64,000 nt of DNA. It comes from Pelodera strongyloides. Taxonomy: Eukaryota > Nematoda > Chromadorea > Rhabditida > Rhabditidae. Under the pieces are notes generated by a model. It was not told the DNA's origin. It ran no database searches and saw nothing but the letters and a program-made list of their open reading frames with translations. Positions within the stretch are counted from its first letter, which is position 1; the number at the start of each line of letters is the position of its first letter. Location of the stretch: positions 1-64,000 of the forward strand of contig JAANDG010000272.1 of assembly GCA_036852015.1 (NCBI GenBank). The letters run 5' to 3'. The position numbers and the translations under genes were made by a program. This document shows positions 41,309-54,613 of this stretch, in pieces.

Positions 41309-44300
41309 AGAGATGAAAAAGAGATTTAGAGAGAGACCGACATAATGAGAATGAGAGCTCCTATCACAACCAAATAACCGACTTTTGAGTGCTGCGACAA
41401 ATGGACAAATGTTATCACTCAAGCTGCGAGATAGTATGTCGATGGTGGAGAGAGACCCGACAGACATACAAGGTGTACGGTAGTTCGGGTGCAAACAAAA
41501 CTCCACTCCAGAACATCATCGTGCAGTCGAGCCGCCAATAAGTAGGCATATCAGTGTTCAAGTGCCTACTCCACTTAGCGGACCCTAACATAATATACAT
41601 GACCAGGAAAAGAGAGGAGCGGAGCGCTTAGGCCGCTTAGGCGGGCGATAGGCAAAAGATGGGCGCCGGTTGTCAAACATATATACATACTCATGTTGTA
41701 GAAAGTGGGATGGACACAAAAGAGAGGACACAAGCTGAATGAAGTCTTCCGCTTCACGAACTAGAGACCCCCAAGAGACCAATAAGTAATTTTCATAAAG
41801 CGGTATGGCACGTGGTTTAAAGCTTACGGCGGACAGCTACACTATCGTGTTACCATGCATTAAATGCACATTTTGTGCCAGTCGACGCGACACAGGAGGC
41901 GACGGTAGATAATACATTGCAGTTATTTCATAAACCAAGTACCACTAGCACATTAAGTCAAGACGGAACCAGAACCCAAGACCTATTCTGCGCTGGACTA
42001 CAAACTACAATAATAATAAAACCACAAACTGCAAACTCCATACCTTCAGTCTTCTCACGCCTTCTCTTCTTCTTCTTGTGCACGGCGTAGTTCTCTCGGG
42101 CCGACCAGCCCGGGTACTTGGCCTTGTGGTCCTCGCGGTCCTTCTTTGCCAAGTCGAAGTACCTAAACCGAGAGGTAAATGAGCAAACTAAAGGCACAAG
42201 GTTGTGAATAAACTACCGAGTCCTTGCGAGTCATGCGCACTACTATAACCGTTAAATTCAATTTTTAGCCCTCATTACAGCGTTCCAAAGAAGAACAAGG
42301 GATGCTAGTCATAATGTACAACATTGTTCAAATCACAGTAAGACACACCACTAATACAGCACTAATCCAGACCACAGTTCAAATTCCAAATCGTGAAAAA
42401 AAAATAAAAAAAAACCTTTGTTGTTCTTCCTTATTCAATGAATGCCATCGCCTTCCCAACTCTTTATTCAATTCGGCCGACTGTTTCTCCTTATAGTTTA
42501 GTTCTTCCATCAACTTAGGCCTGGAAACAAGAAAAATAATAGTCAGAGGTTTCGATAACGCAGCCGCAATCCTCTACTAAACACGAGCCGCGGTTTTCTG
42601 CGGTCGTCGAACATAAAATCTCTTGCGGCTCAGACTCGGGCTCACGGAAAACAAATATAGACAATTAGCATACAGTAAAAGCGGCCCTAGCCCGAAGACG
42701 TCGAGCAATTTGTCATCTGGAACTCGTCGCCTAATGCTGAGGACCTCTGTGGAACAACTCATAAGCCAACATTGAAACTGTATTTTTACCCGAGAATAAA
42801 GGTGCACGCTCTTGAAGCGTAAAAGCCTTACTTATTTAAGAAAGCGGTGCAGAGAGTGGGACAACCTCAGCATTTCACTTGCGCAACCACATTCCGAAAT
42901 CTTATCAATCAAAGTAAACGAAAGAAGAAAGAAGAAAAGATAATAAGGCGGGAAACTGACCGATTCTCCTTCATATACCACATAAACGCATTCAAAGGTT
43001 TCTTTATGTGCGGTAGTTGTTTCTTGTCCTCTGAAATACAGAAACCATAAACAGAGGTCATATCAACTAAAAAAACAATCACGAGTTCGATTCCCAGAGG
43101 CCATTACCCACCCGTTAATCGATCAACTTGCTTCCTGAAAATTGGTCCCGCTACATACTACAAACCACAGAGAAAATAAACTTTACATGATACAAATTAT
43201 AGAGGACAAACTATACTAGATACGACAAGTCATGTGAGACGAGATGCTTTAACACTGACATCGACATCAACCCATACGTTACAATAGTCACCTTCAGACT
43301 ACAATAGCTAAAATACAAACTACAATAAAAAAAGTTTAAAGCGTGTGAGACGTGGTTTTTCAACCCTGCGCCATCGACACCCACCCGTACTTCGCCGCTT
43401 TGGTGTCGTCTGCTGTTGCAAGTTGTTCATTGCCTGCATCGGGTTGTAGTTCAGCCGCATGTTGTTCATCTGGTTTAGGGGATTGCCGGCCCTGTAAGAA
43501 ACCTTATCGTTAGTTACACAGACCTTAGTTACACTGACCTTAGTTACCTTACCTTAGTTACCTTACCTTACCATACCATAGGCCTTAGACAAGATGCTCA
43601 GATAACGCTAAGCTAACGGTAAGGATACTATGGCCACACTACGAATGCGAGTACGTGGCGGAAAGAACACAAACTTCATCGAAGGATGCATACTCAGAGG
43701 TAAACGATAGTTTTAATCAACACTTTCTACATCTAACCTCTCGGTACCCGTTACGATACCATCCAGTCTACCAACTACAGAATACATCATAAAAAAGTGA
43801 AACAAATCCAAAACCCCGCTTACCTCATATTAGCCGGCAAAGGTATTTGCGCATGTTTCGCTGCGGCCATGTGTGCCAGCGGACTGCCCGGTGACGTCAA
43901 CATGTGCATATTATACATGGCGTTCATCTGGGCAAAAGATGGCGACAACGCGGCGGCAGGGATAAACGGCATTCCCATAAACGAGGGCGACATCCGCGCC
44001 GCTTGCGAGTAGGCAGCTGCTGCTGCGGCAGGGCCCTGGAATATAATATTATATTCATACACTTGATGTGTTATGTTATAATTTATAGCGATCTTGTAAT
44101 CTTGTTGGTAAAACTCCCAGCCTAATTCCCGGCCCCGGTCGTGGTCCCGTACCCTCCCAGAATCCCAGTCCTCCTCCTCCCACTTCCCTCATTTCTTAGC
44201 ATTCCCACCGGAAGCGGAGCTAACCACCTCGGTATCGTCAAACTCAAAAGAACTTCAAGACCGCAGGACACCAATTACCCAGTCTCGATACTATGACATG

Positions 44301-44363
44301 GCCTGTTTCCTCTCCCTCATGTTCTTCGAGTTTCTCTCTCTCTTCCTCTCTCTCACTCTCTTC

Positions 44364-44395
<32 letters not shown>

Positions 44396-47300
44396 TCCTC
44401 TCTCGCTCTCTCACCTTTTCACAGGCACATTTTGAAAAGTGAGTCAAGTGTGTGAACAATGGGTGTAGCTCAGTGTATCGTGAGGCGAGCAATTGTTTAG
44501 GTCTCACATAGAGAGAGAGAGAGAGAGAGAGAGAGGCAGAGACACAGAGAACCACAGAAGGGTAATTAACTGTATAATTAGGCGGTACCGACCTATTGAA
44601 ACCCCCTTCTCGACAACACCTCTTAGGAACTTAGGACAAAAGGCAGGAAACGGAACCATGTCAACTAGACCCCCACGTACAAATAACAATTTCAACCAAA
44701 ATTATGTTGAAAAACAACCCGAATCGAAATCGACAACAAGCTACAACATCACTTTTCAGCATTACTTTCATCACTTTTTAGGCCGCTTGAAACAAAAAAC
44801 ATATTTTGAAATGTTATGACTAAAACTAAAGTCAAGGACAATGTGTATGTGTAGGGTCTAAAGACAAACGATTATCCTACGATTTTAAGCTTACAATTAA
44901 CGATACAAAGCGCTACGGGGACCACGAAACCTAGCACCGCTATTCAAAAGCAATTTTAACAAAACAAAGTAACAATAAAAAAAACACTCACCCCCATTAA
45001 TGACCACGGATTGAGTCCAAAGCCCATCGGCATGCCAAACGAGGGGGAGAACGCGCCCATGCCCAGCCCCATAAACGAGGGCGACGCTGGCGCGGCCGCC
45101 TTGAACGCACCTTTGCCTGAAAATGGGGAAACATTATAATCAGTTTAACTTCATCTTACTCTCCACACCCATAGCCGGTACAACTTTTCTGGCATTGTCA
45201 TTGCCAATAAACCTTTATACACACCTATAGAGTGATTCACAATTTCAGTCAGACCAAAAAGACGAAAGACCTAGAAGGTCTAAACAGTAACAGACCAACA
45301 TGTTACCTAGTCAGTACAGAGGCCGTATTCACCAACACACAGGAAGCCCTCCCTAGGCTCACGAGCGCTCTGAATCTCTTCTGCTCTCGCACTCTCTACG
45401 CACTCTTTAGCTCATTGGGGACACCAGGGAGGGCTTCCTGCGTGTTGGTGAATACAGCCTCGTCCAAATCCAACATTTCCATCATCGAGTAACAACGCTC
45501 CTCTCAGTCCTCTCCTCCTTACAATTAGCACACCCACTATTTACCCAGGTACGGGTACAACTTACACAAACCGTAAGCATCATATACACAGTGGTATCAC
45601 TGGGTGTGTCCCGATGCTCTATCTCACTGTTTTAGCGGAGATAATAGACAATACTAATGCTACAATACGTGATGGCCGGGAACAAACACACAAACAACCA
45701 AACAAACAAATACGCGTAATGAGAGGGTCATCAACATCATTACACACAGAAAGAATATGGGTTATTACACAGACAAAGCACGGTCGGGGAGGCAAACAAA
45801 GAGCTATAATGGTACAAACGGGTACTAAAGAGTGATCAGTGGTTATCGGTAACACCATAACACCATCATATACATTGCTTGGACTTTGAGCTTGAAGCTT
45901 GAAGGCTTGCATCGGTTAGTTTAACAATGACCCCCCCCCCTATATCAAAAAGCATGATGTTTCGTTCAGTTATCATATAAGTCCGGTTCAAAATATCCAA
46001 CAGTTCGAAATACGGATAAAAACTGTCATTCATTACCAATACATACAATGCACTCTGCACACAACGTACGTCGATCACGTGCGGGTTACATGGGAAATAC
46101 CAGATACTTCCATACTTTTTCTTTATTCTCCCTTTTTTCTAATACGGCCTCTTAGTTAGCTTTCAGTTTTATATCAGATTATTATTTTAATTTTGTTAGT
46201 TTATTACTCCACATAGCCACTCCCAGGTGCATCCCTTTCACCTACCCAACCCTCACCCTACCCATCACTTCCCCTCCCATCAAATGGTGTCAAAATCCCC
46301 GGGGAAGCACAAAACCAGGCGGCCTGATCAAAGCCTTTTGTATCTTTCCGTTTCTCGCTTCTCCTTATCACTTAACACTACTACCCCGCATTGACACCCG
46401 CACTCAATCGAACGCACACGCACGCACGCACAGAAATGAAAGATAATCAAATTTATTGCCAATTGCATGCATGCACAGTGCACGCATGATGCGCCAATCG
46501 CGTACGAAATTTTTGATAAGTGAAAGTGAAATTGCGGGAAATTGATTAATAAACAATAGCATAAATGTCAAACAGAAGAAAGCAAACTAAAACTAGGGGA
46601 AAACAATTGCCAAATGAAATGCGCTTGGCAGACGATCTCAATTAGTCCATTATGCATTATGACACTGTTTCTAGAAACCAAACCAAATCTAATCTTTTCA
46701 CTAACTGATATTCAAATAGAGACAATTCGTCACCCCATTTCCACCAAACAATACACACCGGCACACACAGCTGTGTTCGCCTAGGTGCGCTTTCCCTGGT
46801 TGTCCGCGTCCATTGCCAAAGTCAAAAGTCAATGCGAACAACCCCAACACCCAGCATAATGCCAATGTTTGCGTGTGATTTAGGCACCGGTGCGGGCAGG
46901 CGGGCTGAAGGCCGACCCATGGTCATTGCATAACCTTTCACAACTAATCGCCTTATTTGCATAAAAGGAATGGGGAATATATAGGCGAGTCTAGAGCGCG
47001 GGCGCGCAACGCGGCAAACACACCTGCGCACACTTTGTAGACTAAGTAAGTACATAAAGAAGACATAAAGGATCATCTCTATATAGCTCTAGCTCACTCA
47101 CACAGCATAGCCTTTAGCCTAGCCTAGCCATTAGGCCCGTTAGTCGATGGTCGACATGAATAATTCAAATAATAATCAAGTTTAAGGTAAAAAGACCTTA
47201 GTTATGGTTAGACACGACCGGGGCCGGGAATTAAACTGGGAGTTTCACCAATAAGATGACCTGTCTGTGTCAGAATTCAAATATTTACTTACACAGTTTC

Positions 47301-50300
47301 TTTACTTCTTGATTTCGCGAGTTCTTTACTCATTTCCTAACTAGACATTCGCCAAGACAATGTGAAACCTAAACCTCCCAATAAATCCCATACGCAAAGA
47401 ACAAAACCTCAAAATCCCCTACACTAAGCCCTTAAAACCACCGTAACAAACAAAAGAGACAGCGGTAGAGGTGAGTTACCAGTGGGTTACCAATTCATGT
47501 ACAAGGGCACCCCCAAAACGTTACCACCCACTGTGCCACAGATGAAATAGGGTGCTTAGAGGGCAACGAACACCCGAACACAAGAACAAGAAGGGAAATA
47601 GAGAAGAAAGGACAACCCGGTTGGGCAATTGGGCAATTTATATCCCTCAATACTTGTCTCTACATCACGATAATTAGCCCGGAACCATACTATGCAGATA
47701 CTAGACACTAATTAGCCAGGTACCAAGTGGTATCATACCCATACTATAGAGATATTATCCGGAAACGAAAGATACGCCAAGCCGTAATATGCCCTTAGCC
47801 CTCGTAGGCGTGTCGGTGTATGTTTTGTTTAAGGCAGGGTACAACAGAATACAGAATGCACTGCACGATACATGGTACTGTTAAACCCGTCCCGTCAAGC
47901 CATTAGCGGTTAGCGTAAAAATTCTTCAAAAAGTATAACAAAGGCCTACAAAGGGGGCAGTTTAAATACAACCGGCCGGGTCCGGGTGCAACAGTAAATG
48001 AATCACTGCCTTCTTCACTGTTTCGGGTAACGTTCGGACAACGCTCTATTGTTTTGATGGCTTATGATCATAATAATGCAAAGTCGAACAATGATCCCAT
48101 ATAAATTGAAATAATACGAATTATGAATACCGGATCTACTACAGTTTTATTTTCAGGCCACGCGAAATGGCTCATCTGTAAAAACACCCCCCCCCTGTAC
48201 TTGCAAAATAGCCTGCCACTGTACATGAGCCCCATACAAACCTAATTGCAAGTTCACAAGTCTAATAATGTCCCCAGTTAAAAAAACCAAGACCCTATCA
48301 AAACTTCATAGACCCCAGTAGCAGGTACAGGTAACAGCCATCCAGCAGTATCACATGTTTCACAACATTTCCAAAGTCTCAGACCTAGTATAGGAAACCA
48401 GCCTAACCAAGCAAGACCGGAGGAAAGAAAACGAAAATGTCTTCAAACTCAAAAACCGTCACATATTATTAGCAATGTCGGGCTCAAAGGCTTGTGTGCA
48501 CGATGCTAATTTGGTAGCCTGTGAAACGCGAGGACAGCTGGAGCAAGAAAAAAGAAACTAAGAAAGAAAAACTAATCTAACAATGAGAAATGACCCTCAA
48601 AAGTTTTCCTCAAAAGAGGAAGACAGAGGAACTCCCGAATTATCAAACCAACAGATAAGAATATTTCCACTGAAATTCCGAAATAATAATAGAAAGAAAA
48701 TAGAAAAAGCTCAACAATATGAGAATATACAGTACACAGGATGTTTACTTGCAAACCTTCCTCTTGATTACTATGACTTTCACTTTCACCGATCTTCACC
48801 GTCTGAACTTCAGAGTCAATATTCACCATTCCGATTCCCTCGAGGAAATATTCCCTGGGGACAGAAAATAGCACTCTAGTCTGAGGGACGCAGAGAAAAA
48901 GGCGGAAAATTCCCCGTGGGGAATTGATTGGTGAATATGGCCTCTGATAAATTCAATATCATCAGTCTACTAACTTTCCTAATTGCATAATTCACAGTCA
49001 ACCATCCCCCCCCCCCTCAAAAAAGGTCAACTCTGATACCATCTCAAATAAATGCACACATTTATCGTGGGATAAACACTGCAATAAGCGCAATGTGTGA
49101 AAATAGAGAGTGGATAAAACGCGGCGGCGCAGAACAAAGGAAAATGGCCAGGCAATTCTTTTTTTATATAGATTTTTTTATATATCTATATGAATTTCGC
49201 GCAACAATAGAACAAAATCACACAATGCGAAAAGGAGAAAAAAATCATACAAAAGCCACACAGAGGTGGCATTTTTTTGCTACACATTGGTCGGATTCAA
49301 CATTTTTGTCTAGTAAAACCAAACCAAAGCCAAAAATAAATAATGAAAATCCTGGCAGTGTCAACGCCAACAACCAAAATACCAGACTTTGTATCTATCC
49401 ATCAAAATGGAAAACTGAATAAAAGGAAACTTGAAAATAAAGACTCCTTCCAATGCTTTCCCCCGCTCACGCATTGATCCAAATTCATGGCTATACTTAA
49501 AATAAGCACTGTACCTTACCTAACCGTGTATTAACATCTCATCAAGGCCCAAACTATACTCCCTTCTTCGCAAGACCCCCTCCAAGTCTCTACCAAGGTG
49601 TTATATGCAAATATGCCAAGTGTCATCTCTACAAACTACAACTACAGATTGCAGATCTATCCACCTATTGCAATATGTGCTAGTTCCGATTGCTTATTGG
49701 CTCTAGTTACGCGCAACCGATTGCGCGGCGTTGCGTCACGTAAACTGTGTCCACTGTGCTCGAACAAGGGCACCTAGAGGTTGAGAGGATGGTAAGCGTA
49801 AGTGCGTAAGGGTACAAAACCGGGGGTTACGTAAGTGAGACATGTCACTCATTAGAGAGCAAAAGAGAATTGGTTATTAGGGACTAGGGAGAGGGGCGAT
49901 TGCGACCATCTTGTAAAACTATGTGTCTAACTGCGCAACTGGCACAAAGGATTAGGGAATTAGTGACTACTTTTGAGTCTAGAGTTAGGGTACCACAGTC
50001 CAGAGCTAGGTTACCACAGTCCAGAGCTAGGGTACCACAGCTAGGATACCATAGGGTTAAGGCACAGAGTAACCATAAAAGGGTACAATGGTACAAACCT
50101 AACAATACACATTCCTCACCAAAAGGGGAGAATTTCACAATCAATGAAAAAAAATTAATTCAGAATTCAAAATAACAAAAAGGTAAATAATTTCACCCAC
50201 CTCAGTCAAATCCAAAGTTCCGAAAAATACAAGAATATACAAAAACTACAAAGCTCACAACAAGAACGCTTCACACCAAAAACGCAGAAATATACAAACG

Positions 50301-51509
50301 ATCGACTACAAAGTACAGACTACAAAGTACAAACTACCAACCTAGTCCTCCGAGCAGGTTATCCGATATACTCGGTCGGGTCTCGAGCTCAGTCTCTAGT
50401 GCGACCTCCTTCTTGTCCTCATCTAGCTGATCGGAAGACTGGGCCGTCGTCTCCAGGTCTTCGGCATCGTTCACACGGAACACCTAAGATTATATGCAAA
50501 TTAGGAAAATCGATAAATTGGAATCAACCAATAATCTTATTATATAAAGGAGAAGAGTTTGTCACGGGTTTGTTTTTATGTGCACAACGAAAGCTGTTCA
50601 TAAAGAAAATTCTTCGATCGAAAGAGCATACAAAATCTTTGCCTCTGGCGAGATTCGAACCAACAATAGCACACAACCTCTCGATTCACAGTCCAATGCT
50701 CTACCAGTTGAACTATGCTAGCTTATTGGAGGGGATCTGATAGGAGATAGAAGAGCAAGTGCAATAGCAAATTTGCATGACTTGCAAAAACCTTGAAGTC
50801 CCGAGCCACATTATACGTTTCCACACAAACGTAAATGAACGTCTTTTTACATTTGTAGAAATTCCTTTTTTTTAAATAGGGTAACAATCGGCCGAAGGCC
50901 GTTTCCTCCAGTCGGAGAAGAGCCCGTAGGGCTCTTCGAACGGCTGGTATTCAATAAACACGAATACCAAGTTGCTGGTAATCAATAATAAACATAAGAT
51001 AATCTTCAAAGTAATATCCAAGTAGAAGCGAAGGGAATCACAGGCTACTAAACAAAAGTCGTACAATCTGATTGGCCACATTGTATTAAGTCCCATAATT
51101 AAACGAGGCCCAATCTAATAAATATTGACAATTGAAAACGCATAATCAGAAATATGCAGATTAAGAATCCTAACGGCCAGAGGTAGGTCAAACAGTGTTG
51201 TTGGTCATGGTTTCGTTCAATTTTCAATTCAAACGACTCAAATACAAAGTTCAAAATTCAAAATTCCCTCAAATGCCCTTTTTCGATAATTCGATACACA
51301 ATGTTTCAACACATTTGTAAAAGGCAAAAGTTAGATCGGCGGCAATTTTTCTACTTTAATTCTAGCGCATAGATAAACGTCAACAAAGATAGCTAGGTAA
51401 ACTAGCTTACAAGTCGTAGTCTGTAGCCAAGGTACCAAAAATAGCAGAATAATATATAAACAAAATACAAAACCCTTACCTTAACCTCATCGGCGGTATC
51501 ATCCGCCAT
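39547..51509 (-). CDS. TCF: TCF/LEF transcription factor with HMG box and C-clamp, 10 coding exons
   Basis: Exons in transcript order: 51509-51480, 50483-50342, 45116-44992, 44035-43824, 43491-43385, 43030-42961, 42520-42416, 42162-42044, 40622-40517, 39796-39547. They join in frame to 421 aa plus stop. The HMG box is split over exons 6-8: [54 protein letters not shown], typical of TCF/LEF including the basic tail. Exon 9 holds the C-clamp ([19 protein letters not shown] then KRKKKCEY) with four cysteines. The N-terminus [19 protein letters not shown] is where the beta-catenin-binding motif is expected; it keeps DE...F(R) but not the usual KDEG. The middle is rich in Met, Ala and Pro ([15 protein letters not shown]). 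The C-terminus is acidic. Known role: nuclear Wnt effector, where the HMG box binds the core site and the C-clamp binds helper sites. Intron 2 (5.2 kb) is the longest. Confidence 0.95.
40276..40413. repeat. GTATTCACCA-family element (TCF intron 9)
   Basis: GAAGCCATATTCACCACTCA at the left and GTGGTGAATGTGGCCAC at the right are inverted. The inner CCCCAAGGGGAATTCCCC is palindromic. A sister copy lies at 48813-48944, in opposite orientation. Confidence 0.75.
40833..41005. repeat. AGGCTATAA-ended element, copy 1 (TCF intron 8)
   Basis: The left end AGGCTATAATTTCCATGCGT and right end ACGCATAGATTTATAGCCT are inverted. The interior contains GGAGATGGTCGCTTAGTTGA and a TCCGGAGATGG direct repeat. The copy at 54614-54788 is the same element in the opposite orientation, and a diverged part lies near 7070-7150. 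Confidence 0.85.
41234..41307. repeat. (GA)n dinucleotide tract (TCF intron 8)
   Basis: GAGAGA run of about 74 bp, imperfect at its right edge. Confidence 0.9.
42590..42845. repeat. Repeat E, copy 3, uninterrupted (empty site) in TCF intron 6
   Basis: Read on the minus strand: CGCTTCAAGAGCGTGCACCT, AAAATACAGTTTCAATG, GGTCCTCAGCATTAGGCGAC, ATGACAAATTGCTCGACGTC. It aligns with both flanks of the inserts at 28969-29690 and 34851-34986 without the inserts. Confidence 0.7.
44330..44415. repeat. CT-rich tract (TCF intron 3)
   Basis: CTCTCT with TTC interruptions; a short GA tract follows at 44510-44535. ORFs here are low-complexity only. Confidence 0.85.
45319..45461. repeat. GGCCGTATTCACCA element (TCF intron 2)
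   Basis: The ends are GAGGCCGTATTCACCAACAC and GTGTTGGTGAATACAGCCTC, with 20-bp-scale inverted arms extended by AGGAAGCCCTCCCT/AGGGAGGGCTTCCT. The interior matches 25284-25437 (GGCTCACGAGCGCTCTGAAT). It is the best-preserved copy in the window. Confidence 0.9.
48813..48944. repeat. GTATTCACCA-family element (TCF intron 2)
   Basis: It runs from GAGTCAATATTCACCATTCC to GATTGGTGAATATGGCCTC. The interior has GAGGAAATATTCCCTGGGGA and CCCCGTGGGGAATT palindromes, as in 40276-40413. Confidence 0.75.
49978..50052. repeat. Three to four ~21-bp tandem units (TCF intron 2)
   Basis: The unit ACCACAGTCCAGAGCTAGG is repeated with slight changes (GTCTAGAGTTAGG, ACAGCTAGG). Confidence 0.75.
50640..50725 (-). 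repeat. tRNA-derived SINE head (TCF intron 1)
   Basis: On the minus strand CATAGTTCAACTGGTAGAGC (A-box region) and TTGGTTCGAATCTCGCC (B box) have tRNA-like spacing. The anticodon-like loop is CTGTGAA, but the acceptor ends do not pair, so it is not called as a tRNA gene. The sequence that follows (AAAGATTTTGTATGCTCTTT) resembles that after the head at 28019-28104. Confidence 0.65.
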
Positions 51510-53594
51510 GGTAGCGGTGTTTGTCGGTAAACTTTGAAAAACTTCACACTCTCGATGATTCGTCAGCGATTCAGGGTCAGAATATTAGTAGTAGTGATTA
51601 TTCAGAATTCACAGCGTTCAAATGCTTCACTGAAATAAATGACAAATTTACAAATAATAAGGTTTCGCAAAAATAACGAGGATAAAAAGATACCGTACGG
51701 AGAAAGGCAACATTCAATCATAGTTATAACCAGGTAAAAAACATGAACAATTAGCACTTGAGCCAGGAGCAAACACATAGAAGGTAGGCAGATGGAACTT
51801 AAATGCAATTCAGAATATTAACCGGAATGATAATAATCACAACTACAACTTCAAAAATTGACAAAATGAATAAATCCGTATAATGCGCTAAATCAAAAGT
51901 TTGTAGAAAACAGTCAAATGAGACCGGGTTATTCGGTAGCTTACAATTAGATCAAAAAGGACGAAGGGACCCAAAGTAAAGTAGTAAAGTTTGTCAATAT
52001 TAAAAGTAGCCTTGAGAGCAGAAATTAAAGAAAACAGCACAAGTGTGGCACCGAACAATCACATAATAATGCAATGTCTAAACAAAATACGCACACATAC
52101 AAATTATATAAATCCGAAAAACTAGTATTATTTCACGAGACATCCCCACACACAATCCGCGACATGAAATAAACTTCCCCTCGGCTACAAACTACAACAT
52201 CAAACGAGCAAGCCAGAAAGGAGCATAGCAAAAGAGAAAGGCAGCAGCCACACAGAACGCCGTGAACAAAACGGCTGTGCATTTGCTCTGGGTGTCTAGT
52301 CCCTAGTCTCTGGCACTCTAACCCATCGCTGTTCCCTGCCTTCATTCAAGGGACCGTACTCTCCAGCCATTGCGCCTGAACATCATGTAATCGCTGGACG
52401 ATCTCTTTCGCTCCTCTTCTCTCTCTCTCTCTCTCTCTCTCTGCTACCCCCGTTCAAACAACGGCTGCCTTGCCTTACCGCCGCCCCCAAATGAAGGAAA
52501 TACAAATTTGCATGCGCGCCCGCTACCGGGTAGACAGCAGGCGGCGTCTTGGGCAGATTTGAATTCGGCACTTTGCACGCTAAAATCCAGCGCGCAGACG
52601 CCGCGTGAATAGCACGCAGGAGGGAGAGAACCAGAGAAAAAATAATAGAATGTAAAAGCACCACATTGGGACTGACCGTGAGGCGATGATGACGGAAAAC
52701 CAGCAGCACATATAATTTGAAATGGAAAATGGAAAATGGTAAGCGAACAAAGAAAAAAATGAAATGAATTAGGCACTGTAGAAGATGAGCGGCATACATG
52801 CTCCGCCTACAACTATACGTTCATTTCACATTATGGGGTTTCCAAGAATGGTGAAAATTTACCGTATATTCGAACTACACGAGAATATTTTTTATTTTTC
52901 ATATTATATATGCAGGTTTCGTGCAGAAATACGGTAGTATTGACCGAATCACACCGAATTTTTAGGATACCCCATTATTTCAAAGGACGGAAATTGAAAA
53001 TGCAAATACAGGTAAAATGTCCATGTTTCAGAAAAAACTCTTATCAACACTGAACTACTCAACACAATGGATCAACTCACCACAGAACAATTACAAAAAG
53101 AATCATGATCTCATAAAATAAAACCAACACAACCCAAACCGTAAAGAATGCCCACAATAAGCCACAAAACAAAATAAAGTAACTAATAACTGTAATTGAA
53201 AAGCGAAAAAAGAGGGGTCGGATGAAAAAACCAAACTATGTTCCTAACAAAGGATAAAGTTCGGTAAATTACCATTATTTCTATAATTACGATCATCTTG
53301 TTGTTCGGAACCCTAGCAGGTGTTTCTCCCCCAATGATAGGATCACATAACAATCCCAAGACTACCGTACCTTCACGATTCACTTCTGGCTTCGAAAGAA
53401 AGTGGGCTGGGCCACAAAATCAACCAATCGCACATCTTCCTCTGGGTCCCAAGAACAAACAATACGGAGAGCGAGATAGTCTCTCTTTGAATAAACAAAA
53501 GTCGTGTCTAAGAGTGACCATACGATCCCTAAATCCTGTGCACAAGCGCCCCTTGCGCAACCATTGCATACTGTAGCAAGCTTATAAAGCAAAT
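51510..53594. other. Region upstream of TCF, no gene seen
   Basis: AT-rich DNA with a CT tract at 52410-52442 and a GC-richer patch at 52480-52620. The 52860-52975 stretch (TTTCCAAGAATGGTGAAAAT, CAGGTTTCGTGCAGAAATAC) is repeated in diverged form near 22110-22265, an unnamed dispersed repeat. No coding exons or core promoter could be assigned. Confidence 0.5.
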
Positions 53595-53784
53595 TTAAAG
53601 CGAAATACCGACCGATTTTTGAAACGCATCGTCGCATCGTGGACAACTGCATTCTTATGTATTTATACGAAGTGGAGTCCAACTGGGGTCTATTTTTATG
53701 CTAAATTATGCTCATTTGCACATAACGCATAAGAACGTTGGTGTACTCGGTGCGTTTCAAAATCCGGCCGGTATTTCGCTTTAA
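53595..53784. repeat. CCGG MITE copy 15
   Basis: The ends are TTAAAGCGAAATACCGACCG and CCGGCCGGTATTTCGCTTTA. GCATCGTC is duplicated in the left arm (GCATCGTCGCATCGTGG). It lies about 2.1 kb upstream of the TCF start. Confidence 0.85.
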
Positions 53785-54613
53785 ATATTTCACAAATTTC
53801 GGGGAAATATCAAAATGAATGGAGTCAAACAGTGTTTGCAACTACACTTCAATCAATAATTAATAGTTGCTAAACAAGAAAACAAGTAAACTCATTTAAA
53901 AATGCTAAATAACTTAAACACGATCGGAAAAGTTCACGATCTTTTTCTAGAAAGCACTACCAAAAAGGGTGGGCGTAAAAAAAAGTGGTTTCTAAACAGT
54001 TTCTAAATCTCAATCGAATCACAAAAAACCGTTCCAAGTGATGAACGGTGTGAAGTGTGAATCAGCAAGTTCTTATCAAAGACGAGGCCGCCATTACTAC
54101 TATCACGGGAAAGGAAGGCAGCAAAATAATTGGAGAACACACAGACGCAAACATACACACACACGAAACAGCGGAAACGACTTGGAATACTCTTCCCACT
54201 GCCAAACATAAGTTCCCATATATGTTCCGGGCATAAGTTCCGAGCCCGCTGGCAACTCCGACACATTCAACTACCACTGGTACATCCAATACCCTATCTT
54301 CTCCAACTACGACTTAACCAAGGCTTACTAATGCACCATTACGATGCAGAAGCCGAGGAACGGGTAACCGTAACATAAGGCATACGGACCAAATGTACGT
54401 TCCGTTGTTCGGCAAGGACCAAGAATCAAGAAGCGGGCAAGTAATCTACAACCCGTCCGAAGTGTATACTCCGGAAAGGATCCCACAGATTAATTTCTAG
54501 ATTGTACCTTTGTTCCTTGTTCCAGGGTAACACATAAGCAACAGGAACGAAACGAAGTTAATGAAGGACAGACATTCAACACTCGGATATGCCAAGGAAT
54601 GAGAAAGCAAACC

